A stretch of DNA of 64,000 nt, taken from Acidobacteria bacterium Mor1 (GTDB lineage Bacteria > Acidobacteriota > Polarisedimenticolia > Polarisedimenticolales > Polarisedimenticolaceae). This document shows positions 1 through 8,291 of the stretch, one piece after another. The notes under the pieces were generated by a model. That model was not told the origin of the DNA. It did no database searches and worked only from the letters and a program-made list of their open reading frames with translations. Location of the stretch: the NCBI GenBank assembly GCA_001664505.1, contig CP011806.1, positions 5,658,793 through 5,722,792 of the forward strand, read 5' to 3'. Within the stretch, counting starts at the first letter, position 1, and every line of letters begins with the position of its first letter. The position numbers and the translations under genes are program-made.

Positions 1-1636
1 CTTCTGCCTGCTTGGCCGAGATCATTTGGCCGGTGAAGACCATCCACTTGGTCAGGCCGACGCCGATGCGGCGGCTGGGGCGTTGGGTACCGCCCAGGCC
101 GGGGTAGATGCCGATGCCGGTCTCGGGGAAGGCCATCACCGCCTTGTCCGAGGCGACGATGTAGTCGCAGGCCAGTGCCAACTCGAGGCCGCCGCCGAGG
201 GCCAGGCCGTGCATCCGGGCCACCACCGGCTTCGAGCAGTTGTCCATCTCCCGCAGCATCTGTTGTCCCTGCTCGGTGAAACGGACGATGCGGTCGAGGT
301 CCTTGGCCTCGATGTTCTTGACGAAGAAGCGAATGTCGGCGCCGGCGATGAAGCCCTTGCCCGCGCCGCCGATCACGATGCCCTTGACCGCGTCGTCGGC
401 CGCCGCGATCTTGAAGGCGTCGTGGAGCTGGCCGACCACCGTTTCGTTCAACGCGTTCATCGCGTCGGGACGGTTGATCGTCAGGTACGCCACACCGTCG
501 CGCACTTCGCTCTTGACCAGCTCGAAGTGGAACGGCCCACCCTTGGCGGCCTGGTCGGCCAGGGTCGCCGGCATCTTCATGTCCCAGCGGTCGCAGACCG
601 CGTTGACCGCGCTGCGGGCCTTGTCCACGCCGTAGCGGTTGATCATCTCGAAGGGGCCCTTGGGCCAGCGCAAGCCGACCCGGGCACCGATGTCGGTATC
701 CTCGATGGTCCCGACCTTCTCGTCGCAGAGCGCGGCTGCGACATAGAAGATCACGCCGAGCATGCGCTCCTCGACCGCGGCGAATTTGCTCTCGTCGGCT
801 TCACCGTCGAGGGACCAGTTCTCCTTGCTCGCCACCTGTTCGGCCAGCTTCTTGGCCGGGGCGTAAAACGCGCCGAGCTCCTTGCCCAGAGTCTCCGCCG
901 AATGCAGCGCGATCGGGACGCCGGTTACGTTCATCAGCTCGAAGGGACCCATGCCCACGCCGAAGGTCTTCTTGCAGGCGGCCTCGATGGTGGGGATGTC
1001 GGCGACCCCTTCTTCCAGCAGCCGCACCGACTCGTTGAGCCAGGGCACGAAGTAACGGTTGACCACGAAACCCGGATCGTCGGTGGACCAGATCGGGGTC
1101 TTGCCGATCTGCTCCTGAAGGGTCCAGGCGGCGGCGACCAGTTCCGGGTTGGAGTTCTTGCCCGGGATGACCTCGACCAACCGGTTCTTGGCCGGGTGGT
1201 AGAAGTAGTGCAGACCGATGACCCGTTCGGGATGCTTGGTCGCGGCGGCGAGCTTCGTCACCGACAGCGAGGAGGTGTTGGTCGCCAGGATGGTGTCCGG
1301 CCGGGTGACCTCGTCGAGACGTTTGAACACGTCGAGCTTGACCTGCTCGTCTTCGAACACCGCCTCGACCACCAGGTCGACGCCGGCCAGCCGGGTCCAG
1401 TCCGCGGTGCCCTGCACGCGGCCCTTGATCGCCTCGGCCTGATCGGGCTTGAAGATCTTGCGCTCGACCCCCTCGGACAGGGTCTTTTCGATGATGCCCA
1501 GCCCGCGGGCCACCGCGTCTTCATTGAGATCGACCATCAGGACCTCGAAGCCCTCGGTGGCCATCTTCTGGGCGATGCCGCTTCCCATGTTGCCGGCCCC
1601 GATCACGGCCAGTTGCCCGAACTGCTTGGCAGCCAT
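1..1636 (-). CDS. Fused 3-hydroxyacyl-CoA dehydrogenase / enoyl-CoA hydratase, C-terminus outside window
   Basis: This gene encodes a bifunctional beta-oxidation enzyme that hydrates enoyl-CoA and oxidises 3-hydroxyacyl-CoA with NAD. It starts at ATG 1634-1636 behind a CAGGAGAG ribosome binding site and runs off the left edge after about 545 codons. The N-terminal Rossmann domain has GAGNMG at residues 13-18 and the NTSSLS motif near 120. A crotonase domain begins near residue 370, with the oxyanion-hole segments IAGADI (about 438) and LALGGGLELA (about 475). The dehydrogenase-first order matches the FadN-like and archaeal crotonyl-CoA hydratase/3-hydroxybutyryl-CoA dehydrogenase fusions and is the reverse of E. 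coli FadB. The family is usually about 650-800 aa, so roughly 100 or more residues are missing. It lies 49 nt downstream of a membrane protein gene on the same strand. Confidence 0.93.
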   Translation of the reverse strand, partial: MAAKQFGQLAVIGAGNMGSGIAQKMATEGFEVLMVDLNEDAVARGLGIIEKTLSEGVERKIFKPDQAEAIKGRVQGTADWTRLAGVDLVVEAVFEDEQVKLDVFKRLDEVTRPDTILATNTSSLSVTKLAAATKHPERVIGLHYFYHPAKNRLVEVIPGKNSNPELVAAAWTLQEQIGKTPIWSTDDPGFVVNRYFVPWLNESVRLLEEGVADIPTIEAACKKTFGVGMGPFELMNVTGVPIALHSAETLGKELGAFYAPAKKLAEQVASKENWSLDGEADESKFAAVEERMLGVIFYVAAALCDEKVGTIEDTDIGARVGLRWPKGPFEMINRYGVDKARSAVNAVCDRWDMKMPATLADQAAKGGPFHFELVKSEVRDGVAYLTINRPDAMNALNETVVGQLHDAFKIAAADDAVKGIVIGGAGKGFIAGADIRFFVKNIEAKDLDRIVRFTEQGQQMLREMDNCSKPVVARMHGLALGGGLELALACDYIVASDKAVMAFPETGIGIYPGLGGTQRPSRRIGVGLTKWMVFTGQMISAKQAE

Positions 1637-1685
1637 GCTCAAACTCTCCTGTCTGCGATTGCTCGAATTTGGTGTGTTGGACCGT

Positions 1686-2369
1686 CTAGTCTAGCAGGTG
1701 ATCCCCGTTCGTATCCGGGGCCCCCGGCTCCCCCTGGAGGCCCGGCTGGGCCAGGCCCGGGTCGTTCAGAAGCCGGGCCGGCGAGAAGCGCATGGTGGTG
1801 TTCAGCAGCACCACGATCACAAGCGCCACGAAGTAGAGTCTCGCCGCCCATCGCCCCATGCTGAGGGGCTTGCGGGTCAGGGCGGCCAGCAGGGCGGCCC
1901 ATCCGCAGATCAACAGGGCAGCGGCCGTGATCGACGCCGCCAGCCAGGCTTTCTCGACTGCCGCGGCGATGCCCAGGCTGAAACCCCAGGGTAGCGTGGC
2001 CGCAGCCAACCACATGCCCCCTTGGTAGCTCAATCGGCGGGCCATCTCCCGGTCGGATTCAGCCTCGAATCGGGCTGCGCGGAGCAGCGTCATGGCACCT
2101 GCCAGGCCGAGGAGAACAACGCAGAAGGCCAGCCCGAGCCACCCGAACCAGGAGACGGCGATCAGTCCTTCGCGCCCCCAGCCGGCAATGCCGACGATCG
2201 CGGCGCACACGAACACAGAGGCGGTGAAGAGCAGAATCCGGCGGCCGTGCCCGGCGATCTCTCGTGCCCGCTCGGGGAAGCCGTCCCAGCGGACCTCGCG
2301 GGCTCGCTGGAGGCACAACGCTCCCGCGACCAGCAGGAACATCAGGAGCAGAAGCGGAACGAACAGCAT
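1686..2369 (-). CDS. Polytopic membrane protein of unknown function (227 aa)
   Basis: I do not recognise a family. The protein starts with a hydrophobic segment at the very N-terminus and has about six predicted membrane spans (near residues 2-20, 45-65, 70-95, 118-135, 142-165 and 178-195), followed by a polar proline- and glycine-rich tail. It is transcribed toward the fused beta-oxidation gene with a 49-nt gap, so the two may be co-transcribed. It is divergent from the 3-hydroxybutyryl-CoA dehydrogenase gene, 50 nt away. No strong ribosome binding site precedes the ATG at 2367-2369, so the exact start is uncertain. The hydrophobic pattern and codon use support a real gene. Confidence 0.75.
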   Translation of the reverse strand: MLFVPLLLLMFLLVAGALCLQRAREVRWDGFPERAREIAGHGRRILLFTASVFVCAAIVGIAGWGREGLIAVSWFGWLGLAFCVVLLGLAGAMTLLRAARFEAESDREMARRLSYQGGMWLAAATLPWGFSLGIAAAVEKAWLAASITAAALLICGWAALLAALTRKPLSMGRWAARLYFVALVIVVLLNTTMRFSPARLLNDPGLAQPGLQGEPGAPDTNGDHLLD

Positions 2370-2419
2370 GGCCCGATTTTCTGCTATCGTCGCCGATCCG
2401 GCAACGAAGGAGCCCCGGC

Positions 2420-3274
2420 ATGTCCGCCATCCAACGCATTGTGATCATCGGCGCGGGAACCATGGGCCACGGTATCGCCCAGGTCGCCGCCGCCTGCGGC
2501 ATGAAGGCCGCCCTCCACGACGTCGACGAGGCCGCGATCCAGAAGGGTCTCGACGCGGTCGCCAGGAACCTGCAGAAGGGGATCGACCGGGGCAAGGTCA
2601 CCGAGGAGCAGCGGGACGCCACACTGGCCAACCTCAGCGGCGCTCCCGATCTGGCCGCCGCTGCCGCCGAGGCGCAGCTGGTGGTGGAAGCGGTGCCTGA
2701 AAACCTGGAGCTCAAGCGCAAGATCTTCGGCCACCTGGCGGAGGTTTGTGGTGCCGACACGCTGCTGGCCAGCAACACTTCGTCGCTGCCGGTGGGCAAG
2801 ATCGCCGAGGGCATCGCCCATCCCGAGCGGGTGGTCGGCATGCACTTCTTCAACCCGGTACACCTGATGGCCCTGATCGAGGTGGTCAAGGCGGACACCA
2901 CCTCCGACGATGCGGTCGACCGCGCCGTCGCTGCCGGCCGGGCCATGGGCAAGGATCCGATCGTCGTCCGTGACGCTCCCGGTTTCGCCTCCAGCCGGCT
3001 CGGTGTGGTGCTCGGTCTCGAGGCGATTCGCATGGTCGAGCAGCAGGTCGCGTCGCCGGAAGATATCGACAAGGCCATGACCCTGGGCTACCGCCATCCG
3101 ATGGGGCCGCTGCGGCTGACCGACCTGGTCGGTCTCGACGTGCGGTTGGCCATCGCCGAACACCTGCATCGCGAGCTCGACTCCGAGGCCTTCCGCCCGC
3201 CGGAGTTGATGCGCCGCATGGTCGCCGAGGGCAAGCTCGGCAAGAAGTCCGGTCAGGGCTTCTACAGCTGGTGA
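2420..3274 (+). CDS. hbd: 3-hydroxybutyryl-CoA / 3-hydroxyacyl-CoA dehydrogenase
   Basis: A 284-residue NAD-dependent dehydrogenase that interconverts acetoacetyl-CoA-type and 3-hydroxyacyl-CoA thioesters in beta-oxidation or butyrate/PHB-type metabolism. The start ATG at 2420 follows AAGGAG at 2407-2412. The Rossmann nucleotide-binding motif GAGTMG is at residues 11-16, SNTSS at 118-122, and the catalytic His142 sits in MHFFNPV with Glu154 in ALIEVV, forming the usual His-Glu pair. The C-terminus ends in the common GKKSGQGFY(S)W. Length and domain order match the stand-alone Hbd/PaaH family. The next gene starts 4 nt after the stop, so it is probably co-transcribed with the antiporter. The acyl chain-length preference cannot be read from the sequence. 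Confidence 0.95.
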   Translation: MSAIQRIVIIGAGTMGHGIAQVAAACGMKAALHDVDEAAIQKGLDAVARNLQKGIDRGKVTEEQRDATLANLSGAPDLAAAAAEAQLVVEAVPENLELKRKIFGHLAEVCGADTLLASNTSSLPVGKIAEGIAHPERVVGMHFFNPVHLMALIEVVKADTTSDDAVDRAVAAGRAMGKDPIVVRDAPGFASSRLGVVLGLEAIRMVEQQVASPEDIDKAMTLGYRHPMGPLRLTDLVGLDVRLAIAEHLHRELDSEAFRPPELMRRMVAEGKLGKKSGQGFYSW

Positions 3275-3278
3275 CCCC

Positions 3279-4340
3279 GTGGAGCATCTGATTCCCGACG
3301 CATGGTTCGTGGGCCGCTCCCAGTTCGTGTTGGTGCTGATCTCGGCGTTCGGCATCGCCGTACTGGGCAAGGGCGCAGACTGGTTGGTCGAGGGTGCCTC
3401 GGGGATGGCCTACCGCATGGGCATCTCCAAGGTCATCGTCGGCGCGACGATCGTCTCCCTGGGCACCACCAGTCCCGAGTGCGCGGTGTCGGTGATGGCT
3501 GCCTGGGGCGGCCAGCCCGGCCTCGCGTTGGGTAACGCCGTCGGGTCCGTGATCGCCGATACCGGGTTGATCTTCGGGCTCGGCTGTTTGCTCACGGTCC
3601 TACCCGCCGACAAGTTCGTGCTGCAGCGGCAGGGATGGATTCAGTTCGGTTCCGGCGTGCTGCTGGCGGCGCTGGCCTACGGCGCCTGGATCAGCTCCGG
3701 CGATCAGGCGACCCTCGGACGCTGGGTCGGCCTGCTGCTGCTCGCGCTGCTGGGCATCTACATGTGGATCTCGATCCGCTGGAGCAAGATCCACCCCCAC
3801 GGCGAGCCGTTCCAGGGGCACGACGGCGAGGAGATCGAGGAAGCCTCCCACAAGCCCTGGGCGGTGTTGGCCGTGTCGATGGTGGTCGGGCTGGCGCTGG
3901 TGCTGGTCTCCAGCCGGGTGCTGATCGCCTCGGTCACCGTGCTGGCCGAGGACCACTGGCACATTCCCCAGGTGGTGATCGCCGGCACCCTGGTGGCCTT
4001 CGGCACGTCCCTTCCCGAACTGGTGATCGGAATGGCCAGCCTGCTCAAGGGGCACAAGGAGATCCTGGTCGGCAACGTGATCGGGGCCGACATCCTCAAC
4101 GTGCTGTTCGTGGTGGGCGCGGCGGCGGCGGCGGCGCCGCTACCGATCGTCGACCCGACCTCGACGCTCCCCGAGGTGGCGCTCTACGTCCACCTGCCGG
4201 CGATGCTGCTGATCCTTCTGATGTTCCGCATCTTCATCGTCGGCGCGGTTCGCCGCGGGAACTTCCAGCGCTGGCAGGGCGTGCCGCTGATCCTGGCCTA
4301 CGTGGCCTACGTCGTCGTTCAGATCGTGATGACCCGCTAG
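3279..4340 (+). CDS. Sodium/calcium (CaCA superfamily) antiporter
   Basis: An inner-membrane cation/calcium exchanger of the YrbG type, 353 residues with about ten membrane spans. The two inverted alpha repeats are visible: [13 protein letters not shown] at about residues 55-67 and [12 protein letters not shown] near 236-247. Each carries the conserved Gly-Thr-Ser/Thr-x-Pro-Glu signature, with the ion-coordinating glutamate retained in both. A charged cytosolic loop rich in His, Asp and Glu lies between the two halves (about residues 168-190). The start is GTG at 3279, only 4 nt after the stop of hbd, so translation is probably coupled. No functional link between an acyl-CoA dehydrogenase and an exchanger is obvious. 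The physiological ion is inferred from the family. Confidence 0.93.
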   Translation: MEHLIPDAWFVGRSQFVLVLISAFGIAVLGKGADWLVEGASGMAYRMGISKVIVGATIVSLGTTSPECAVSVMAAWGGQPGLALGNAVGSVIADTGLIFGLGCLLTVLPADKFVLQRQGWIQFGSGVLLAALAYGAWISSGDQATLGRWVGLLLLALLGIYMWISIRWSKIHPHGEPFQGHDGEEIEEASHKPWAVLAVSMVVGLALVLVSSRVLIASVTVLAEDHWHIPQVVIAGTLVAFGTSLPELVIGMASLLKGHKEILVGNVIGADILNVLFVVGAAAAAAPLPIVDPTSTLPEVALYVHLPAMLLILLMFRIFIVGAVRRGNFQRWQGVPLILAYVAYVVVQIVMTR

Positions 4341-4392
4341 GGTCCCGCACAGGGCGCCCGGCTCCGGCGGTCGCAGTCGGGGGAAACCGTGG

Positions 4393-4716
4393 CTACGACT
4401 TGGGCGTGAGCTTCACCGCCGTTCCGTAGGCCAGTAGTTCCGCAGCGCCGGCCAGCACCTGCGAGGTGACGAAGCGCACGTTGACGATCGCGTCGGCGCC
4501 GAGCCGCTCGGCCTCCGCCTGCATGCGCTTGACGCTCTCGTTGCGCGATTCGATCAGCATCTCGGTGTATTCCTTGATCTCGCCGCCGACGATGGTGCGC
4601 AAACCGGCCAGCAGGTCCTTGCCCAGGTGTTTGGCGCGGATCGTACTGCCGCGGACCAGACCCAGGCTCTCGGTGATTTCCCGGCCGGGAACGAATTCGG
4701 TGTTGACCACGATCAT
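4393..4716 (-). CDS. YbjQ/UPF0145 family protein
   Basis: A 107-residue cytosolic protein of the YbjQ (UPF0145) family, sometimes called a putative heavy-metal-binding domain; its biochemical role is unknown. The start ATG at 4714-4716 follows an AAGGAGTG ribosome binding site. An in-frame extension to 4761 lacks this support. The family signatures VNTEFVPG near the N-terminus, the central GGEIKEYTEM, and the C-terminal LGADAIVNVRF, which is followed by a short strand ending in YGTAV, are all present. Family members form pentamers of a beta-alpha fold. It is the last gene of a likely three-gene operon with two very small membrane proteins, with a 19-nt gap. Confidence 0.92.
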   Translation of the reverse strand: MIVVNTEFVPGREITESLGLVRGSTIRAKHLGKDLLAGLRTIVGGEIKEYTEMLIESRNESVKRMQAEAERLGADAIVNVRFVTSQVLAGAAELLAYGTAVKLTPKS

Positions 4717-4735
4717 CGGGCACTCCTTCCATGCT

Positions 4736-4969
4736 CTATGAATCGAGCAGTTCCTTGTCACTCTCGCGTTCCTCGATCCGTTCCCAGATCATCGAGCCCA
4801 GGATCAGGATCAACCCCAGGGCCGAGGCGCCGAGCCCCAGCTTGATCGGCCAGGGCAGCGCCAGCAGCATCGGCCACAGGGCCCGCAGCGGTTCGAACAG
4901 GTAGGCGACCAGCACCAGGGCACCGGCGCCGATCAGGAGGAATCCGACCAGGCGTACGAGACGGATCAT
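4736..4969 (-). CDS. Small two-span membrane protein, paralogue of upstream gene (77 aa)
   Basis: A 77-residue protein with two hydrophobic spans (about residues 5-25 and 41-62) and a short charged tail containing WERIEERES. No family is recognised. Its ATG overlaps the stop of the preceding gene as ATGA, and AAGGAG lies about 10 nt upstream. The layout and the tail motif (W/M-E-R-I-E followed by acidic and basic residues) match the 75-aa protein immediately upstream, so the two look like a diverged tandem duplication. It is co-directional with the YbjQ gene that follows. The function may relate to the envelope, but this is only inference. Confidence 0.8.
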   Translation of the reverse strand: MIRLVRLVGFLLIGAGALVLVAYLFEPLRALWPMLLALPWPIKLGLGASALGLILILGSMIWERIEERESDKELLDS

Positions 4970-5193
4970 CGGCTCAGGTCTCCTTCACGGCGGGCGTCCT
5001 CGATTCGCTCCATGACCAGGGAGACCAGGACCAGCAGCATGCCGGCCAGCATCAGGCCGGCGCCGACCTCCACCTGGGCCGGGAGAGCGATGACCCGGAT
5101 CAGCTGCCGGGCCACCAGGAAGGCGGCCCAGGAGCCGGCGAACAGCAATCCGCCGCGCCAGAGCAGCAGTCCGATGGCCTGGATTCGGTTCAT
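4966..5193 (-). CDS. Small two-span membrane protein (75 aa)
   Basis: First gene of the small operon that ends with the YbjQ family gene. The product has two hydrophobic segments (about residues 8-32 and 40-60) and ends in a charged stretch with MERIEDARREGD. I do not recognise a family. The start ATG at 5191-5193 has CGGAGCG just upstream. The stop overlaps the next start as ATGA, which supports both as real genes. The similarity to the next gene is in the overall topology and in the ERIE tail motif rather than in the hydrophobic residues. Confidence 0.78.
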   Translation of the reverse strand: MNRIQAIGLLLWRGGLLFAGSWAAFLVARQLIRVIALPAQVEVGAGLMLAGMLLVLVSLVMERIEDARREGDLSR

Positions 5194-5309
5194 GGGCGCT
5201 CCGCGGGCCGGTTCTTCGGCCCGATGGAGCTTCCCTACCCGGCGGGGGGGCCTCTATTCGTGGGTGACGGAGATTTTTTCAGACCAGGCGGATGCCGGCG
5301 TGGCGGCCC

Positions 5310-6200
5310 CTAGTCCAGGCCCAGCTTCTCGCGCCAATGGGTGTCGTCGTTGCCGTTGAGGTTCCAGTAGGGGAGTCGCTCGCTATGGGTCCGCTTGGCC
5401 GTGGTGGTCAGCTCCCGGCCGCCGTCCCGGTAGGTCTCTTTCCAGCCTTCGATCCGGTGGGGGAAGGCCGTCTCGAAGTAGATCGTGAGGCTCCGGCCCG
5501 ATTCCGGGTAGTTCACGGTATAGCTGCGGAGGCCGCCGTTGTCGCCGGCCAGGGCACCCTCGGCCGGTTCGCCGGCGGGATCCCGATGCCGCAGCCGGCT
5601 CTGCATTCCGCCGGGGATCATGGTGAACTTGCCGGTGGGCAGGGAGTCGGGCGCCAGGCGCACCCGGGTCCAGACCTCTTCCTCGAGCCAGCTGCGGGGG
5701 AGCAGGTAGTCCTGGTCTCCCTCGGTCTCGAAGTAGGAGTAGCCCCGCACCCGGTAGTTTTCGTCGGCCAGATTGAGTTGGAGGAAGGTCTGGCCGCACC
5801 ACTCCTGCACGCTGGTGGTGGTCTTCAGGGTGTGGGGGTGCTTGTCCAGTTCCAGCGGCGTGAAAGTCGAGGTCATCATCGAGTAGGGGTAGAGGCCGGT
5901 GCTGAACTTCTTGGTGCTGTTCAGCTTGAGTACCGGCCACGCGCCGGTCAGCGCCCGGTTGCTGGAATCCGCCTTGACCTGCTTGTCCGGCAGGAAGTCC
6001 TCGGTGACGAAGATCAGCACCGATTCGCCGTCACGCATCTGACCGTAGCGCGCTTGCTGCAGCTCGTAGCGGCTGAGCTCCGCCTTGCCGCTGAACCAGT
6101 AGTCGTTGAACGACGGCGGGCCGGAGGCTGCGAAGTCGACGCTGCAGCCGGTCGATAGGAGGGTTAGGGTCAGAACGCTCGAGAGCAGGATTTGCTTCAT
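5310..6200 (-). CDS. Lipoprotein of unknown function (296 aa)
   Basis: A secreted lipoprotein with the lipobox LSTGC and predicted lipidated Cys19. The start ATG at 6198-6200 follows GGAGG with good spacing; an upstream in-frame ATG at 6224 would bury the signal peptide. The mature part opens with SFNDYWFSGKAE, then YELQQARYG and VLIFVTEDF, then a region suggestive of an all-beta substrate-carrying fold that ends in ETAFPHRIEGWKETY and a polar C-terminus. It looks like a conserved lipoprotein family in Bacteroidetes-type and related bacteria. I recall, without being able to check, that some members carry a misleading Maf label; there is no Maf motif here. It lies downstream of the CHRD gene, with a possible terminator between them. 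Confidence 0.85.
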   Translation of the reverse strand: MKQILLSSVLTLTLLSTGCSVDFAASGPPSFNDYWFSGKAELSRYELQQARYGQMRDGESVLIFVTEDFLPDKQVKADSSNRALTGAWPVLKLNSTKKFSTGLYPYSMMTSTFTPLELDKHPHTLKTTTSVQEWCGQTFLQLNLADENYRVRGYSYFETEGDQDYLLPRSWLEEEVWTRVRLAPDSLPTGKFTMIPGGMQSRLRHRDPAGEPAEGALAGDNGGLRSYTVNYPESGRSLTIYFETAFPHRIEGWKETYRDGGRELTTTAKRTHSERLPYWNLNGNDDTHWREKLGLD

Positions 6201-6262
6201 CGTCGGAACCTCCACATCGAGCATAGCGTGGATGTCCCGCGACGTCCGCCTGGGGACAAAAT

Positions 6263-6293
6263 GATGCGGGCCCCCGATCCTGGAGCCCGCATC
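6263..6293 (-). terminator. Likely rho-independent terminator after the CHRD gene
   Basis: A 9-bp perfect inverted repeat (GATGCGGGC at 6263-6271 and GCCCGCATC at 6285-6293) encloses a 13-nt loop. On the minus strand the stem is followed by a short T-rich run (ATTTTGT, 6256-6262). It lies 30 nt past the stop of the CHRD gene and upstream of the lipoprotein gene, so it would separate the two transcripts. The T run is short, so it may be leaky. Confidence 0.5.
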
Positions 6294-6323
6294 TACAAGA
6301 GAGGGAACGGACTTGGGGGGCAG

Positions 6324-6827
6324 CTAGTTGGCCTCTTCGACCTGCCCGCGCACTTCACCGGCCGGGTTCCCGGCGCTGTGCACGTTGACGTAGACGCGGC
6401 CGTCCAGGATCGACTCGACGACCTCTTCCACCGTTTCGCCACACTCCGTGGGCAGGATCATGCCGCTGTCGATGGTTCCGCGCACCCGAACCTTGCCGTT
6501 GAGTCCGATCGGGAGACCCCCGGCGAGGAAGGCGACTACCGGGCCGTTGGAGCCGAACGGGGCGCAATGCAGGTGCGCGCCGGGGCCGGCAAAGATGCGC
6601 TCGGCGCGATCGATGGCGAGGTTGTAACGAATGCGGGTGCCGTCTTCGCTGACGGTGAACTCGGCGAGGCCGCGGGTGTCGGTGATCACCGGGTTGGGGA
6701 CTTCCTCATCGCCGGTCAGCGGGGCGCGGAACTTGAGACGCTGTCCGTCGTCGGCGAAGGCTGACGTCGTCGCGGCGGTCAAGATCAGGACGAGTGCGAG
6801 AAATTGAGAAAAGCGAATCTGGCGCAT
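6324..6827 (-). CDS. Secreted CHRD domain protein (167 aa)
   Basis: An exported protein consisting of a signal peptide (residues 1-25, ending SAFA) and one CHRD (chordin-type) domain that fills the rest of the chain. Family features visible are the opening TGDEEVPNPV, the central histidine in GAHLHCAPFGSNGPVVAFL and the ending YVNVHSAGNPAGEVRGQV. CHRD domains are beta-rich and often bind other extracellular proteins or metals; bacterial roles are mostly unproven. The start ATG at 6825-6827 has GGAG upstream; the long upstream extension is an artefact of the open frame. It lies 133 nt downstream of the S8 protease gene on the same strand. Confidence 0.9.
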   Translation of the reverse strand: MRQIRFSQFLALVLILTAATTSAFADDGQRLKFRAPLTGDEEVPNPVITDTRGLAEFTVSEDGTRIRYNLAIDRAERIFAGPGAHLHCAPFGSNGPVVAFLAGGLPIGLNGKVRVRGTIDSGMILPTECGETVEEVVESILDGRVYVNVHSAGNPAGEVRGQVEEAN

Positions 6828-6960
6828 GAGCGAAACTCCGTCGGTGAAGCGATGCGCGTTGAGTCGACCATCGACCCAATGCTTCCGTGAGTTCCGCAGT
6901 CGAGGCCGAAGGTTCAAAACCTCTGACGATTCGCGAGAGTGTGTGCGCGTCGGCGCGAGG

Positions 6961-8244
6961 CTAGCGGCGAGTGGACGAGGCGGTGGATGTCGGAAGCGCC
7001 GGGCAGGAGACGAGAGGATCGAGCTGCGCCAGTGCCAGGCAAGCGTCGATGGTGTGACTGGGCGCGCCGAAGGCATCCAGAGACTGAGTCGACGTGCTGC
7101 GCAGGAGGCGCTCCAGCTCGAGGGGAGTGCGTTGTGGAGCGCGTTCGCGCAACAGGGCGAGAACGCCCGACGCATTGGCCGCGGCGAAGGAGCTTCCGCT
7201 GACGTAGTCGAAGCTTCCGCCGGGCTGGGCGGCGAGGATTTCGGAGCCGGGAGCCCGAAGGGCATCACCTCCGTAGGGCGGGGTAGCCCCGGATCGGGTC
7301 ACCGCGATCACACCCTCCACCGAGGCCGGGAAGCCGGGGGCGCTCGAGGATTCGGTGCCGGCTGCAACGACGATCGAGCCGCGCTCGACGCCCTTGCGGA
7401 TCAAACGCGCCAGCAACGGGTCGTCGGGGCCGCTGAGGCTCAGGTTGATCAGATCGGCCTGTTCTTCGATGGCGAAGGAAATTGCCTTGAGCAGGGTCAA
7501 CGAACTACATCGCCCTTCTCCGGACTCCTCCCAGCACCCGCGCAGCGCCAGAATCGTTGCGTCGGGTGCCACTCCCAGGGTTCCGATGCCGTTCCCCGAC
7601 GAGGCGATGATGCCCGCGACGGCGGTGCCGTGTTTCTCCGCCTGGCGTAGCGGCCCCGCCCCACGCCCGACGAAATCGCGGCCGATCTCGATCCGGCCCT
7701 GAAGGTCGGGGTGCGCTACATCGACGGCGGTGTCGACGACGGCGACCCGGACGCCTCGGCCCGCGACCCAGCGGTGGGTCTCGGGCACACGCATCCTCTG
7801 GAGGCCATGCTGAAGCTCGGCGTAGGGGTCGGCGCGCTGGGTCGTGAACCCCTGCATGGGTTGAACCGATTCCACCCGGGCATCGGTACGTAGCTTGCCG
7901 ATCGTTTCTTCCAGGCTTGCACCGGGCGGGATCTCGAAAGCGACGCAATAGAGATCGAGGGCGGGGATCAACCAGTCCTCCCGTTCGACCAGCGCGTAGT
8001 CGCGGCTCAGCCGACGCGCTTCCCGGCGTAGGTAGCTCCCTACGGCGTAGCGCCGCGAGCCCTGGTATGCGTCTGCGGTGCCGCCCGCCGACGGGAGTGG
8101 AACCGGGGCCGGGGCCTCGATGGTCAGCAGGATGACCGGGCGAGCGGTCACGGGCTGGGGTTCGAGCCGCGGCCCGGAGCAGCCGGAACCGCCGGCCGTG
8201 AGCAGCGCGAGCAGGCATCCCAGAAGGAGGTGCGGCGGTTTCAT
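6961..8244 (-). CDS. Exported S8 (subtilisin-like) serine protease with altered oxyanion residue
   Basis: A 427-residue secreted protease, probably lipid-anchored at Cys22 (weak lipobox GGSGC). Residues about 98-130 form an inhibitor_I9-like propeptide strand-helix-strand unit. The peptidase domain carries Asp171 in VAVVDTAVD, His205 in KHGTAVAG and Ser352 in GSSFAAANASG. The Asn of the usual AAGN oxyanion motif is Thr297 here, and the typical Pro-His after the serine (GTSMAAPH) is Ala-Asn, so catalysis may be slow or the protein may be regulatory. The start ATG 8242-8244 is chosen for the signal peptide; the ribosome binding site is weak. It lies 47 nt after the porin gene. The propeptide-like unit resembles the periplasmic domain of the anti-sigma factor at 9680-10270. 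Confidence 0.9.
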   Translation of the reverse strand: MKPPHLLLGCLLALLTAGGSGCSGPRLEPQPVTARPVILLTIEAPAPVPLPSAGGTADAYQGSRRYAVGSYLRREARRLSRDYALVEREDWLIPALDLYCVAFEIPPGASLEETIGKLRTDARVESVQPMQGFTTQRADPYAELQHGLQRMRVPETHRWVAGRGVRVAVVDTAVDVAHPDLQGRIEIGRDFVGRGAGPLRQAEKHGTAVAGIIASSGNGIGTLGVAPDATILALRGCWEESGEGRCSSLTLLKAISFAIEEQADLINLSLSGPDDPLLARLIRKGVERGSIVVAAGTESSSAPGFPASVEGVIAVTRSGATPPYGGDALRAPGSEILAAQPGGSFDYVSGSSFAAANASGVLALLRERAPQRTPLELERLLRSTSTQSLDAFGAPSHTIDACLALAQLDPLVSCPALPTSTASSTRR

Positions 8245-8291
8245 GACGGTGAGTTCCCTGGGCGCGGTCGCAGGTTCATTCGAATTTCCCG

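Noticed and set aside
26..1864. A 612-codon plus-strand open frame at the left edge
   Set aside because: It is antisense to the hydroxyacyl-CoA dehydrogenase/hydratase gene, whose minus-strand translation is unmistakable.
5310..6200. Maf-type septum formation inhibitor
   Set aside because: The protein is a secreted lipoprotein without any Maf nucleotide pyrophosphatase motif.
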